Origin: Saccharopolyspora_D taberi
Lineage (GTDB): Bacteria; Actinomycetota; Actinomycetes; Mycobacteriales; Pseudonocardiaceae
DNA length: 64,000 bases
Reading direction: 5' to 3'
Assembly: GCF_039534165.1 (NCBI RefSeq)
Contig: NZ_BAAAUX010000005.1
Location: 186,001-250,000 of the forward strand
In this document: positions 24,261 through 34,029 of the stretch, piece by piece
How positions within the stretch are numbered: the stretch's first letter is position 1
How the letters are laid out: each line of letters starts with the position of its first letter
Position numbers and translations under genes: made by a program
Notes under the pieces: generated by a model
The model's input: the letters and a program-made list of their open reading frames with translations, nothing else
The model's database searches: none
What the model was told of the DNA's origin: nothing

Positions 24261-24607
24261 TGCTGCTCACTCTGGACCTGCACGACCGGCGGCCCCTGCA
24301 CGAGCAGGCGGCCGACGCCATCCGGCGCGCGATCGCCGACGGCGAGGTCGCCCCCGGCGACCGGCTGCCGCCCGCGCGCGACCTGGCGGTCGCCCTGCAG
24401 ATCAACGCCAACACCGTGCTCCGCGCGCTGCGCCAGCTCCGCGACGAAGGGCTGCTGGAGTTCCGCCGAGGTCGCGGCGTCTCGGTGCTGAGCAGGCCGG
24501 ACCCCCGCGCGGCCCTGCGGTCCAAGCTGCGCGACCTGCTCGCCGAGGCGCGACGGCACGGGTGCGGGGCCGAGGAGGTGCGGGGATGGATCGACGAGGA
24601 GACGTAG
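24260..24607 (+). CDS. GntR-family regulator, YtrA subfamily
   Basis: The 115-aa protein is a winged helix (about 10-78; APGDRLPPARDLAVALQINA, then NTVLRALRQLRDEGLLEFRR) plus a short C-terminal helical dimerisation segment, which is the YtrA type. YtrA regulators usually control adjacent membrane-transport or envelope genes. Here DUF1648 and CPBP membrane genes follow at 40 bp and by overlap. The palindrome on its start codon indicates autoregulation of the three-gene unit. Confidence 0.92.
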   Translation: MLLTLDLHDRRPLHEQAADAIRRAIADGEVAPGDRLPPARDLAVALQINANTVLRALRQLRDEGLLEFRRGRGVSVLSRPDPRAALRSKLRDLLAEARRHGCGAEEVRGWIDEET

Positions 24608-24647
24608 TCCCGCGCCGCGCCGACGGATCTTTCGAATTGGGGGCACG

Positions 24648-25637
24648 ATGAAGTTGCGGTTGTGGTTCGTCCTCGGCGCGGTCGCGTGGGCGCTGCTGGT
24701 CGGGGCCGGGCTGGTGGCGCTGCCGCTCGCGTTCGCCGACCGGTTACCCGACCCGCTGGCCACCCACTGGGGTCCGTCCGGCGTCGCGGACGGTTCGATG
24801 TCGCGCTCCGGATTCCTGCTCGTCCCGCTGATCCCGTGGACCGCGATCGTCGCGGCCTCGTTCCTGTTCGCGTTGCGGGGAGGGCTGCGGCGGCGGTTCA
24901 ACCGCGCCTGGATGTGCGGCTCGCTGGTCGGTGGCGCGGCGTTCGTCTTCGGCATCGCCGGGACGACGGTGTGGGCCAACGCCGGTGCCGAGCACTGGCG
25001 GCAGGCCCGTTCGCTGAGCTGGCAGGGATTCCTGGTGTTCGGCCTCGCGGCGCTGATCGCGGTCGGCACCTCCAGGCTGGCCAACCGCGGGCCGGACGTG
25101 CCGCGGCCCGAGACCGGGCCGGGCCCCGAGCTGCGGCTGCGCGCCGGCCAGCGCGCGGTGTGGGTCGGCGCGGTGTCGAGCCGGGTGCTGCTGGTGCTGT
25201 CCCTGGCGAGCCTGCTGATCGCCCTGATGTTCGCGGTGATGGGGTCGTACTTCGACGAGGAGCTGGTCTGGTCGGCGCCGGTGGTCCTGGTGCTGTGCGG
25301 GCTGGTGTGCCTGGTGTTGTCGTCGATGCGGGTGCAGGTCGGCGACAACGGAGTGCGCATCGCGTTCGGTCCGCTGCGGTGGCCGGTCCGCAGGCTCGCG
25401 CTGGAGCGGATCGAGAGCGCCGGTGCGGAGCGGCGGAGTCCGGTCGAGGTCGGCGGCTGGGGCTACCGGGTGCTGCCGGGGCAGACCGCGATCATGTTGC
25501 GCGGCGGCGAATGCCTGGTGCTGCGGCTGACTTCCGGGCGCCGGTTCTACATCAGCGTCGACGGGGCCGAGCGCGGCGCTGAGCTGGTGAACGCGTTGGT
25601 GACGGAGCGTTCGGCGCTGGGGGACGGCGATGCGTGA
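24648..25637 (+). CDS. DUF1648 membrane protein
   Basis: The 329-aa protein begins with a membrane helix and the DUF1648 signature (LPDPLATHWGPSGVADGSMS, residues about 33-52), which recalls SdpI-type immunity and sensing proteins. It has about six membrane segments (near 7-30, 55-75, 85-108, 125-142, 178-200 and 208-226). A C-terminal soluble PH-like region (about 230-325) follows. The next gene starts 8 nt before its end. Its role with the adjacent CPBP protease is unknown. Confidence 0.8.
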   Translation: MKLRLWFVLGAVAWALLVGAGLVALPLAFADRLPDPLATHWGPSGVADGSMSRSGFLLVPLIPWTAIVAASFLFALRGGLRRRFNRAWMCGSLVGGAAFVFGIAGTTVWANAGAEHWRQARSLSWQGFLVFGLAALIAVGTSRLANRGPDVPRPETGPGPELRLRAGQRAVWVGAVSSRVLLVLSLASLLIALMFAVMGSYFDEELVWSAPVVLVLCGLVCLVLSSMRVQVGDNGVRIAFGPLRWPVRRLALERIESAGAERRSPVEVGGWGYRVLPGQTAIMLRGGECLVLRLTSGRRFYISVDGAERGAELVNALVTERSALGDGDA

Positions 25638-26535
25638 CGTGTGGATCTTCGTCGTGGTGGCGCTGGGATCGGCGTGGCTGATCGCGCTGCCGCCGTGGCT
25701 GGACGGCGGGAACCTCGCCGCGCACATGCCCTTCGCCGGGATGGCGATGATGTTCGCCCCGACGCTGGCGGTCCTGGTCGTCTGGCTGGTCAACGGACGT
25801 CCCGCCGGGCTGGCGCGGGAAACCGGTCTGCTGCTGGGAGAACGCAAGGGCCGCACCGTGGGCCTGCTGTTCGCGGGCTGGTTCGCGCCCCCGCTGCTGA
25901 GCGCGGTCGCGGTCGCGCTGAGCGCGGCCCTCGGTCTGCTCACATTGGACATCGGCGGGTTCAGCCTGGTGCGGCAGCAGATTCCGGCCGGGATGCCGAT
26001 CGACGCCGGTTCGCTGGTGGTGTTGCAGCTGGTGCTGAGCGTGTTCCTCGCGCCGCTGCTCAACGCCGTGCCGGCGTTCGCGGAGGAATGGGGCTGGCGG
26101 GGCTGGTTGCTGCCGAAGTTGCTGCCGTTGGGTATGTGGCCCGCGATGCTGCTGTCCGGTGTCATCTGGGGCGTCTGGCACGCACCGCTGACGCTGCTCG
26201 GCTACAACTACCCGGAGCTAGGCGCCGGGGCGGCGCTGATGACAGTCGGGTTCTGCGTCCTGAGCGGTGCGCTGATCGGGTGGCTGCGACTGCGATCCGG
26301 CAGCGTGTGGCCCGCGGCGCTCGCGCACGGTTCGGTCAACGCCACCGCGGGCTGGCCGGTTCTGCTCGGATCGGCGCAGGAGCCGCCGAACATGGTGGTG
26401 TCCGGGCTCGTCGGGCTCGTGGGCTGGGCGGTGCTGGCGGCGGTGATCGCGGTGGTGTTCCGGCTGCGGCCGTTGCCCCAAGCGTCGGCGGCGTCCGATA
26501 ACTTGCAGGTGGGAGCGATCGAACGGAGCCGGTGA
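25630..26535 (+). CDS. CPBP-family intramembrane metalloprotease
   Basis: The 301-aa polytopic protein has the three ABI/CPBP motifs: EEWGWRGWLLP (the EExxxR site, near residue 153), WGVWHAPLTLLGY, and LAHGSVNATAGWP. These supply the Glu and His residues of the active site. Bacterial members are implicated in bacteriocin self-immunity or signalling. It overlaps the DUF1648 gene, is in the GntR unit, and recG begins 4 nt after its stop codon. Confidence 0.9.
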   Translation: MRDVWIFVVVALGSAWLIALPPWLDGGNLAAHMPFAGMAMMFAPTLAVLVVWLVNGRPAGLARETGLLLGERKGRTVGLLFAGWFAPPLLSAVAVALSAALGLLTLDIGGFSLVRQQIPAGMPIDAGSLVVLQLVLSVFLAPLLNAVPAFAEEWGWRGWLLPKLLPLGMWPAMLLSGVIWGVWHAPLTLLGYNYPELGAGAALMTVGFCVLSGALIGWLRLRSGSVWPAALAHGSVNATAGWPVLLGSAQEPPNMVVSGLVGLVGWAVLAAVIAVVFRLRPLPQASAASDNLQVGAIERSR

Positions 26536-26539
26536 GGCA

Positions 26540-28777
26540 ATGGCGACAGCAGGAACGACCGTCGGTGGGACCGCGCTGGACCGGGTGCTGGGTGCGAAGA
26601 CGGCCAAGGCGCTGGACTCCGCGCTTGGACTGTCCACAGTGGGCGACCTGCTGCGCCACTACCCGCGCCGCTACGCCGAACGGGGCGAGCTGACCGCGAT
26701 CGCCGGGCTGGAGATCGACGAGCACGCCACGGTGCTGGCCCAGGTCGAGCGGGTGTCCAAGCGCAGCATGAAGTCCCGGCGCGGCACCATCGTCGAGGCC
26801 CGGATCACCGACGGCCACCGGTCGCTGATCTGCACCTTCTTCAACCAGGCGTGGCGGGAGCGGGAGCTGCTGCCCGGCAGGCGGGGGATGTTCGCGGGCA
26901 AGGTCACCGCCTACCGCAACCAGCTCCAGCTGGCCCACCCCGAGTACCAGCTGTTCACCGAGGACGCCGACGTCAGCTCGGCGGCCGAGGAGTTCGCGGG
27001 CGCGCTCATCCCGGTCTACCCGTCGGCGCAGGGGCTGCCCTCGTGGTCGATCGCGCAGTGCGTGCGGCAGGTGCTCGACGTCTGGGACGGCGAGGACGAC
27101 CCGCTGCCAGCGGAACTGCGCGAGAGGCTCGGCCTGACCGGGCTGGAGGCGGCGCTGCGCAAGATCCACCGCCCCAAGGACTTCGGCGAGGTCGGCGCCG
27201 CGCAGGAGCGGCTGAAGTGGGACGAGGCGCTGGCGGTCCAGCTGGCGCTGGCCCGGCTGCGCGGGACGGCCCAGTCGCACCCGGCTCCGGTGTGCCGCCG
27301 CCGCGACGACGGCCTCCTGGCCGCGTTCGACCGGCGGCTGCCGTTCGAGCTGACCGGCGGCCAGCGGGAGATCGGCGAGCACATCGCCGAAGACCTGGCC
27401 GTCGAGCACCCGATGAACCGGCTGGTGCAGGGCGAGGTCGGCTCGGGCAAGACGGTGGTCGCGCTGCGGGCGATGCTGCAGGTGGTCGACGCCGGACGGC
27501 AGGCCGCGATGCTCGCGCCGACCGAGGTCCTGGCCGCCCAGCACGCCCGCTCGCTGGCCGAACTGCTCGGCGACCTCGGCATGGCGGGCGAGCTCGGCGG
27601 CGCCGAGAACGCCACCCGGATCACCCTGCTGACCGGCTCGCTGCCCGCCGCCCAGCGCAGGAAGGCGTTGCTGGAGGCGGCCTCGGGCGAGGCGGGCATC
27701 GTCGTCGGCACCCACGCGCTGATCCAGGACCGGGTGTCGTTCGCCGACCTGGGCATGGTCGTGGTCGACGAGCAGCACCGGTTCGGCGTGGAGCAGCGGG
27801 ACGCGCTGCGGGCGCGCGGCGGCGGCGAGGTCGCGCCGCACGTGCTGGTGATGACCGCGACCCCGATCCCGCGCACGGTCGCGATGACCGTCTACGGCGA
27901 CCTGGAGACCTCGGCGCTGCGGGAGCTGCCGCAGGGGCGGTCGCCGATCAGCACCAACGTCGTTCCGGTGGCCGAGAAGCCGAGCTGGCTGGACCGGGTG
28001 TGGCAGCGCATCCGCGAGGAGGTCTCCGCCGGTCACCAGGTCTACGTCGTGTGCCCGCGGATCGGCGACGACGAGGAGAACTCGGGGAAGAAGAAGAGAA
28101 CGAAGTCGTCCACTGTGGATGACAGCGACGGCGAGCCGCCGCCGGAGGACGGGGGCGAGCGCAGGCCGCCGGTGGCGGTGCTCGACGTCGCCGAGCAGCT
28201 CGCCGCCGGGCCGCTGGCGGGCCTGCGGCTGGGCGTCCTGCACGGCAGGCTGCCCGCCGACGACAAGGACGCCGTGATGCGCGGGTTCGCCGCGGGCGAG
28301 GTCGACGTGCTGGTGGCGACCACGGTGGTCGAGGTCGGCGTCAACGTCCCGAACGCGACCGTGATGGTGATCATGGACGCGGACCGGTTCGGCGTCAGCC
28401 AGCTGCACCAGCTGCGCGGCCGGGTCGGCCGGGGCAGCGCGCCGGGCCTGTGCCTGCTGGTCAGCGAGGCGATGGCGGGCACCACCACCCGCGACCGGCT
28501 GGATGCGGTCGCCTCCACCACCGACGGCTTCGAGCTCGCCCGGCTGGACCTGGAACTGCGCCGCGAGGGCGACATCCTCGGCGCGGCCCAGTCCGGCCGG
28601 AAGTCCGGGCTGAAGATGCTCTCGCTGCTGCGCGACGAGGAGGTCATCGCGCAGGCGCGCGAGGAGGCGGAGGCGGTCGTCACCGCCGACCCGGAGCTGC
28701 GCGCGCACCCGGGCCTCGCGCGGATGGTCGCCGAGGTCGTCGACGACGACCGGGCGGAGTACCTGGAGAAGAGCTAG
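26540..28777 (+). CDS. recG: ATP-dependent DNA helicase RecG
   Basis: RecG remodels stalled replication forks and Holliday junctions. The 745-aa protein has an N-terminal wedge/OB domain (about 60-170), Walker A VQGEVGSGKTVVALRAM, the DEQH box VVVDEQHRFGVEQR, motif III MTATPIPRT, and the C-terminal helicase motifs VGVNVPNATVMVI and QLRGRVGRG. A charged insertion (SGKKKRTKSS and nearby acidic residues) sits between motifs III and IV. Length fits actinobacterial RecG. Confidence 0.97.
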   Translation: MATAGTTVGGTALDRVLGAKTAKALDSALGLSTVGDLLRHYPRRYAERGELTAIAGLEIDEHATVLAQVERVSKRSMKSRRGTIVEARITDGHRSLICTFFNQAWRERELLPGRRGMFAGKVTAYRNQLQLAHPEYQLFTEDADVSSAAEEFAGALIPVYPSAQGLPSWSIAQCVRQVLDVWDGEDDPLPAELRERLGLTGLEAALRKIHRPKDFGEVGAAQERLKWDEALAVQLALARLRGTAQSHPAPVCRRRDDGLLAAFDRRLPFELTGGQREIGEHIAEDLAVEHPMNRLVQGEVGSGKTVVALRAMLQVVDAGRQAAMLAPTEVLAAQHARSLAELLGDLGMAGELGGAENATRITLLTGSLPAAQRRKALLEAASGEAGIVVGTHALIQDRVSFADLGMVVVDEQHRFGVEQRDALRARGGGEVAPHVLVMTATPIPRTVAMTVYGDLETSALRELPQGRSPISTNVVPVAEKPSWLDRVWQRIREEVSAGHQVYVVCPRIGDDEENSGKKKRTKSSTVDDSDGEPPPEDGGERRPPVAVLDVAEQLAAGPLAGLRLGVLHGRLPADDKDAVMRGFAAGEVDVLVATTVVEVGVNVPNATVMVIMDADRFGVSQLHQLRGRVGRGSAPGLCLLVSEAMAGTTTRDRLDAVASTTDGFELARLDLELRREGDILGAAQSGRKSGLKMLSLLRDEEVIAQAREEAEAVVTADPELRAHPGLARMVAEVVDDDRAEYLEKS

Positions 28778-29186
28778 CCGCGGCGGGCGGGTTCCTCGCG
28801 CGGTCGTGCCGCGGTGGGCAGATCTGGCGCCGAGCCCCCGGGGCCGCGACGCTGCGGTCCGGGGTCCGGCGGTCGCGTGCTCGGCATCGCGTCTGCGGCG
28901 CGCTCTCCGGCTGCGGACCGGTGGCGCCGCGCGGAGTATGGAGTCGGTGACCGGAAGTGATCACTGACGCTCCCGATGTGACACGAGCACTGTCTTCCAC
29001 GAAGCGAAATTGACCTCAACGAAAATTCTGCCGTTTTTCTTCACATCTGCCCTTGTGTTGTCCCTGTAAACAGGCAGGTCATAGCCGGTGGGGATGGCGT
29101 CCATCACTCGGGAGACGCTCCCTGGCAGGGGAAATTTCGCGGTAGTGTTCACGGACCGACCGACGCCTGTACAGGAGGTAGCCGGC
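28778..29186 (+). promoter_or_regulatory. Upstream region of pyruvate carboxylase
   Basis: No supported gene lies in these 409 bp. The second half is AT-richer than its surroundings. Visible features are a 10-bp palindrome AGTGATCACT (28956-28965), the -10-like TAGTGT (29143-29148) and the ribosome site AGGAGGT (29173-29179). The promoter call is inference. Confidence 0.4.
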
Positions 29187-32100
29187 ATGTTCCGCAAGGT
29201 CCTCGTCGCCAACCGGGGCGAGATCGCGATTCGCGCTTTCCGAGCCGGGTACGAGCTCGGGGCGGGCACCGTTGCCGTGTTCCCGCACGAAGACCGCAAC
29301 TCGCTGCACCGGTTGAAAGCCGACGAGTCCTACGAGATCGGCGAACCCGGTCACCCCGTCCGGGCCTACCTCTCCGTCGAGGAGATCATCAGCGCGGCGA
29401 AGAAGGCCGGTGCCGACGCCGTCTACCCCGGCTACGGCTTCCTGTCCGAGAACCCCGAGCTCGCGCGCGCGTGCCACGAGGCCGGGATCACCTTCGTCGG
29501 CCCCAGCCACGAGATCCTCCAGATGACCGGCAACAAGGCCACCGCGGTGGNNNNNNNNNNNNNNNNNNNNNNNNNNNNNNNNNGGGCGTACCGGTGCTGG
29601 ACTCGTCGGCGCCCTCCAGCGACATCGAGGCGCTGCTGGCCGCGGCCGAGGACATGGACTTCCCGGTGTTCGTCAAGGCCGTCGCCGGTGGCGGTGGCCG
29701 CGGCATGCGCCGGGTCAACGAGCCGAAGGCGCTGCGCGAGGCGCTGGAAGCCGCGATGCGCGAGGCCGAGTCGGCCTTCGGCGACCCGACGGTGTTCCTG
29801 GAGCAGGCCGTGGTCAACCCGCGGCACATCGAGGTGCAGATCCTCGCCGACGCCGCGGGCAACGTGGTCCACCTGTTCGAGCGGGACTGCTCGGTGCAGC
29901 GCCGCCACCAGAAGGTCATCGAGATCGCCCCCGCGCCCAACCTCGACCCCGAGCTGCGGGAGCGGATCTGCAACGACGCGGTCGCCTTCGCCCGCAGGAT
30001 CGGCTACGTCAACGCCGGGACCGTCGAGTTCCTGGTCGACGAGCGGGGCAGGCACGTGTTCATCGAGATGAACCCGCGCATCCAGGTCGAGCACACCGTC
30101 ACCGAGGAGGTCACCGACGCCGACCTCGTGCAGTCGCAGCTGCGCATCGCGGCCGGTGAGACCCTCGAAGACCTCGGCATGACCCAGGAGTCGATCCGCC
30201 TGCGCGGTGCGGCGTTGCAGTGTCGGATCACCACCGAGGACCCGGCCAACGGGTTCCGCCCGGACACCGGCATGATCAGCGCTTACCGCTCGCCGGGCGG
30301 CGCGGGCATCCGGCTCGACGGCGGCACCGCGTTCGCGGGCACCAGCGTCAGCGCGCACTTCGACTCGATGCTGGTCAAGCTCTCCTGCCGGGGCCGCGAC
30401 TTCAGCACCGCGGTGGCCAGGGCCCGGCGCGCGGTCGCCGAGTTCCGCATCCGCGGCGTCGCCACGAACATCCCGTTCCTCCAGGCGGTGCTGGACGACC
30501 CGGACTTCGCCGCGGGCAAGGTGACCACCTCGTTCATCGAGGAGCGCCCGCACCTGCTCACCGCCCGGCACTCCGCCGACCGCGGCACCCGGCTGCTCAA
30601 CTACCTCGCCGACGTCACGGTCAACCGCCCCAACGGCGAGCGCCCGACCGTGCCGGACCCGGTGTTCAAGCTCCCGGCCGCCGACCTGTCGGTGGAGCCG
30701 CCCGCGGGCTCGAAGCAGAAGCTCACCGAGCTCGGCCCGGAGGGCTTCGCCCGCTGGCTGCGCGAGCGCGACGCGGTCGGCGTCACCGACACGACGTTCC
30801 GCGACGCGCACCAGTCGCTGCTGGCGACCCGCGTGCGCACCAAGGACCTGCTCGCGGTCGCGCCGCACGTGGCCCGGCTGACGCCGGAGCTGCTGTCGCT
30901 GGAGTGCTGGGGCGGCGCGACCTACGACGTGGCGCTGCGCTTCCTGGCCGAGGACCCGTGGGAGCGGCTGGCGAAGCTCCGCGAGGCGGTGCCCAACATC
31001 TGCCTGCAGATGCTGCTGCGCGGGCGGAACACCGTCGGTTACACGCCTTACCCGACCGAGGTGACCGAGCACTTCGTGCAGGAGGCCACCGACACCGGCA
31101 TCGACATCTTCCGGATCTTCGACGCGCTCAACGACGTCGAGCAGATGCGCCCGGCGATCCAGGCGGTGCGCGACACCGGCAGGTCGGTCGCCGAGGTCGC
31201 GCTGTGCTACACCGCCGACCTGTCGAACCCGGACGAGAAGCTCTACACGCTGGACTACTACCTGCGGCTGGCCGAGCAGATCGTCGACGCGGGCGCGCAC
31301 GTGCTGGCGATCAAGGACATGGCGGGCCTGCTGCGCCCGCCTGCCGCGGCGAAGCTGGTCTCGGCGCTGCGCCGGGAGTTCGGCCTGCCGGTGCACCTGC
31401 ACACCCACGACACCCCGGGCGGGCAGCTGGCCACCTACCTGGCGGCGATCCAGTCCGGCGTGGACGCGGTCGACGGCGCGACCGCGTCGCTGGCGGGCAC
31501 CACCTCGCAGCCTGCGCTGTCGTCGGTGGTCGCGGCCACCGACCACACCGAGCGCGCCACCGGCCTCGACCTGGAGGCGATCTGCGACCTGGAGCCGTAC
31601 TGGGAGGCGGTGCGCAAGATCTACCAGCCGTTCGAGGCGGGGCTGGCCTCGCCGACCGGCCGGGTCTACAAGCACGAGATCCCCGGCGGGCAGCTGTCCA
31701 ACCTGCGCACCCAGGCGGTCGCGCTGGGGCTGGGCAACAAGTTCGAGGAGATCGAGGCGATGTACGCCGCCGCCGACCGGATCCTCGGCAGGCTGGTGAA
31801 GGTGACGCCGTCGTCGAAGGTCGTCGGCGACCTGGCGCTGCACCTGGTCGGCGCGGGGGTGGACCCGGCCGACTTCGAGGCGGAGCCGCGCAAGTTCGAC
31901 ATCCCGGACTCGGTCGTCGGGTTCCTCCAGGGCGAGCTGGGCGACCCGCCCGCGGGCTGGCCGGAGCCGTTCCGGACCCGCGCGCTGGAGGGCCGCACCG
32001 CCGAGCGCAAGCTCGCGGATCTGTCCGAAGAGGACCGCAAGGGCCTCGCCGAGGACCGCCGCGCCACGCTGAACCGGCTGATGTTCGCCAAGCCCACCAA

Positions 32101-32581
32101 GGAGTTCACCGAGCACCGCGCGGCCTACGGCGACACCTCGCTCCTGCGCAGCAAGGACTTCTTCTACGGGCTTCGCCCGGGGGAGGAGTTCCCGGTGGAC
32201 CTGGAGCCGGGCGTGCGGCTGCTGATCGGGCTGGAGGCGATCAGCGAGCCCGACGAGCGCGGCATCCGCACCGTGATGGCGATCCTGAACGGGCAGCTGC
32301 GCCCGATCCAGGTGCGCGACCGCTCGGTGGCCTCGGACCTGCCGGTGGCCGAGAAGGCCGACCGGTCCAACCCCGGTCACGTGCCCGCGCCGTTCGCCGG
32401 CGTAGTGACGCTGTCGGTGGGCGAGGGCGACCCGATCGAGGCCGGTCAGACCATCGCGACGATCGAGGCGATGAAGATGGAGGCCGCGATCACCGCCCCG
32501 CAGGCGGGCACCGTCAAGCGCGTCGCGATCGGCGGCGTCCAGCAGGTCGAGGGCGGTGACCTGATCATCGAGCTCGGCTGA
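29187..32581 (+). CDS. pyc: Pyruvate carboxylase, interrupted by an assembly gap
   Basis: Pyc carboxylates pyruvate to oxaloacetate (anaplerosis) using biotin. Order: biotin carboxylase domain (FRKVLVANRGEIAIRAFRAG, EMNPRIQVEHTVTEEVTDAD), carboxyltransferase domain (DTTFRDAHQSLLATRVRT, metal-binding HLHTHDTPGG), and C-terminal biotinyl domain with EAMKMEA, its Lys at codon 32474. The 33-N gap at 29551-29583 lies in the biotin carboxylase domain. Frames on both sides differ by one, so the gap size is wrong. With about 16 missing bases the protein would be around 1126 aa, the usual length. It ends in a strong terminator. Confidence 0.95.
29551..29583. other. Assembly gap (33 N)
   Basis: Thirty-three undetermined bases lie within pyc. 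An uninterrupted frame needs a gap of 3n+1 bases. Family spacing between NKATAV and GVPVLDSS suggests 16. Confidence 0.98.
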
Positions 32582-32592
32582 GCTCCGCTCCG

Positions 32593-32624
32593 GCGCCGGA
32601 AGTCTTCGGACTTCCGGCGCTTTT
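32593..32624 (+). terminator. pyc intrinsic terminator
   Basis: A perfect 12-bp stem (32593-32604 with 32609-32620), TTCG tetraloop and a TTTT tail, 12 bp after the stop codon. Confidence 0.95.
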
Positions 32625-32782
32625 GCGTTGGGTGGGGGCGGCGTCGGCCGCTCGCGGCCGGCGAGGGCCGCAACGCACCCGCGCCGAGCCCGCCGGAGGA
32701 AACGGCCTGCCCGCCCGTGGCAACCGCCCGGTCGTCGTGGACGTGTTCACGGCGACCGAACCGCGGAAGCGAGGGGGAAGCC

Positions 32783-33313
32783 ATGAACGGGATCTGGTTC
32801 CGCGCAGCTCTGCTCAGCGCGTGCGCGCTCGTGCTCACCGGCGGCGCCGTGTCGGCCGGGGAAGCCGGGAAAGCCGAGAAAGCCGGCGGAGTGCGCGATG
32901 TGGATTGGCACAACAGCGAGTTCTCGGTGCCGCCGGTCGGTTCCTGCCCGTGGCAGCAGGTGCGCTTCGCGGCCGGGGCGGGGGAGACGGCCGAGCACGT
33001 TTACCGGTTCGCGCCGGACCGCGACATCGTGTTCGCCGACGTCACCGGCGAGGGCGTCGAGGACGCGCTGATCGTCATGCAGTGCGGCCCGCGCGACGCC
33101 GAGTACTCGACCGCGCTGATCGCCATGACCGCCGACGCCGCTCCGCTGGGCACGGTGTCGAACCCGGGCGTGTGGACGCGCCAGCCCGCGGACTTCACCG
33201 TCTGGTACGGCGACATCGCGGTGCGGGTCACCGACTTCGACACCGGCGAGGGCTGGACCGAGTACTACCGCTGGGCTTCCTCCGCGAAGGCGTTCGTGCG
33301 CGTCGACGGGTAG
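32783..33313 (+). CDS. Secreted protein of unknown function
   Basis: The start at ATG 32783 has GAGGGGGAA upstream. The 176-aa product has a Sec signal peptide (hydrophobic AALLSACALVLTGGAVSAG, likely cleaved near residue 27), then a short Lys/Glu/Gly stretch and a compact domain. That domain has two cysteines (SCPW and MQCGP) and an FG-GAP/VCBS-like phrase (DVTGEGVEDALIV). I do not recognise a named family. It is a single-gene unit between two terminators. Confidence 0.8.
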   Translation: MNGIWFRAALLSACALVLTGGAVSAGEAGKAEKAGGVRDVDWHNSEFSVPPVGSCPWQQVRFAAGAGETAEHVYRFAPDRDIVFADVTGEGVEDALIVMQCGPRDAEYSTALIAMTADAAPLGTVSNPGVWTRQPADFTVWYGDIAVRVTDFDTGEGWTEYYRWASSAKAFVRVDG

Positions 33314-33326
33314 CGGCCAGAACCGA

Positions 33327-33362
33327 GAGCACCCCCGATGACCTGGATCTTCGGGGGTGCTC
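33327..33362 (+). terminator. Terminator hairpin after the secreted-protein gene
   Basis: GAGCACCCCCGA (33327-33338) pairs perfectly with TCGGGGGTGCTC (33351-33362) on a 12-nt loop and is followed by TTGC. Confidence 0.8.
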
Positions 33363-33388
33363 TTGCACGTCTTCTGGCCAGTCGGGTT

Positions 33389-33414
33389 AAAATCTGGCCA
33401 TGCGGTCAGATTTT
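33389..33414 (+). promoter_or_regulatory. TetR-type operator on the tetR start codon
   Basis: AAAATCTGGCC (33389-33399), ATGC, GGTCAGATTTT (33404-33414) is an 11-bp inverted repeat with one mismatch centred on the tetR ATG. TAAAAT (33388-33393) is the likely -10 with TTGCAC (33363-33368) as -35, so the transcript would begin at the ATG. The palindrome would block this promoter. Confidence 0.8.
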
Positions 33415-34029
33415 GAGCCAGGTGGACAAGAGGGTCGTTCGTTCATCGGCGAGGCGCGGCGGGAGCAGATCAAGAAGGCGGCGGTCGACACGATCGTCGA
33501 GCTCGGCTACGCCAAGGCCTCGCTGGCTCAGATCGCGCGGCGGGCGGGGATCAGCAAGGGGGTGATCTCGTACCACTTCGCGGGCAAGGACGAGCTCATG
33601 GAGAAGCTGGTCGTCGAGTTCTACGTGGCCGGCGCGCACTTCATGATCCCGTTCCTGGAGGCCGAGAAGACCGCCCGGGGCGTGCTGCACCGCTACATCG
33701 AGAAGAACGTCGAGTACATCGCCGCCAACCGCGCCGGAATCCTCGCGGTCGGCGACATCATCCTCAACTTCCGCGACAGCGACGGATCGCTGCACTTCAA
33801 GCCCGAGGGCCACGACGACCTCGTCGCGTCCGTCGCCGGAATCCTGCGCGACGGCCAGGAGAAGGGCGAGTTCGGCGACTTCGACCCGGTGGTCGTCGCC
33901 ACCTCGCTGCGCGCGTCCATCGACATGGTCTCCCAGGCGCTGGCGCGGGATCCCGACCTCGACACCGAGCACTACGCACGCGAACTCGTGCGGATCTTCG
34001 ACCGGGCCACCAGAAAGGACCCGACATGA
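33400..34029 (+). CDS. TetR-family transcriptional regulator
   Basis: The 209-aa protein has a TetR DNA-binding domain (about 19-65; ASLAQIARRAGISKGVISYH then FAGKDELM) and an all-helical ligand domain. An unusual N-terminal tail of about 17 residues precedes it. The operator spans its start codon and it overlaps the next gene by 4 nt (ATGA). The likely targets are itself and the glycosyltransferase-like membrane gene downstream. Confidence 0.92.
   Translation: MRSDFEPGGQEGRSFIGEARREQIKKAAVDTIVELGYAKASLAQIARRAGISKGVISYHFAGKDELMEKLVVEFYVAGAHFMIPFLEAEKTARGVLHRYIEKNVEYIAANRAGILAVGDIILNFRDSDGSLHFKPEGHDDLVASVAGILRDGQEKGEFGDFDPVVVATSLRASIDMVSQALARDPDLDTEHYARELVRIFDRATRKDPT

Noticed and set aside
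29187..32581. Pyruvate carboxylase as two separate genes (biotin carboxylase and carboxyltransferase)
   Set aside because: The break lies inside the biotin carboxylase domain at the N run. All three domains are continuous after it.
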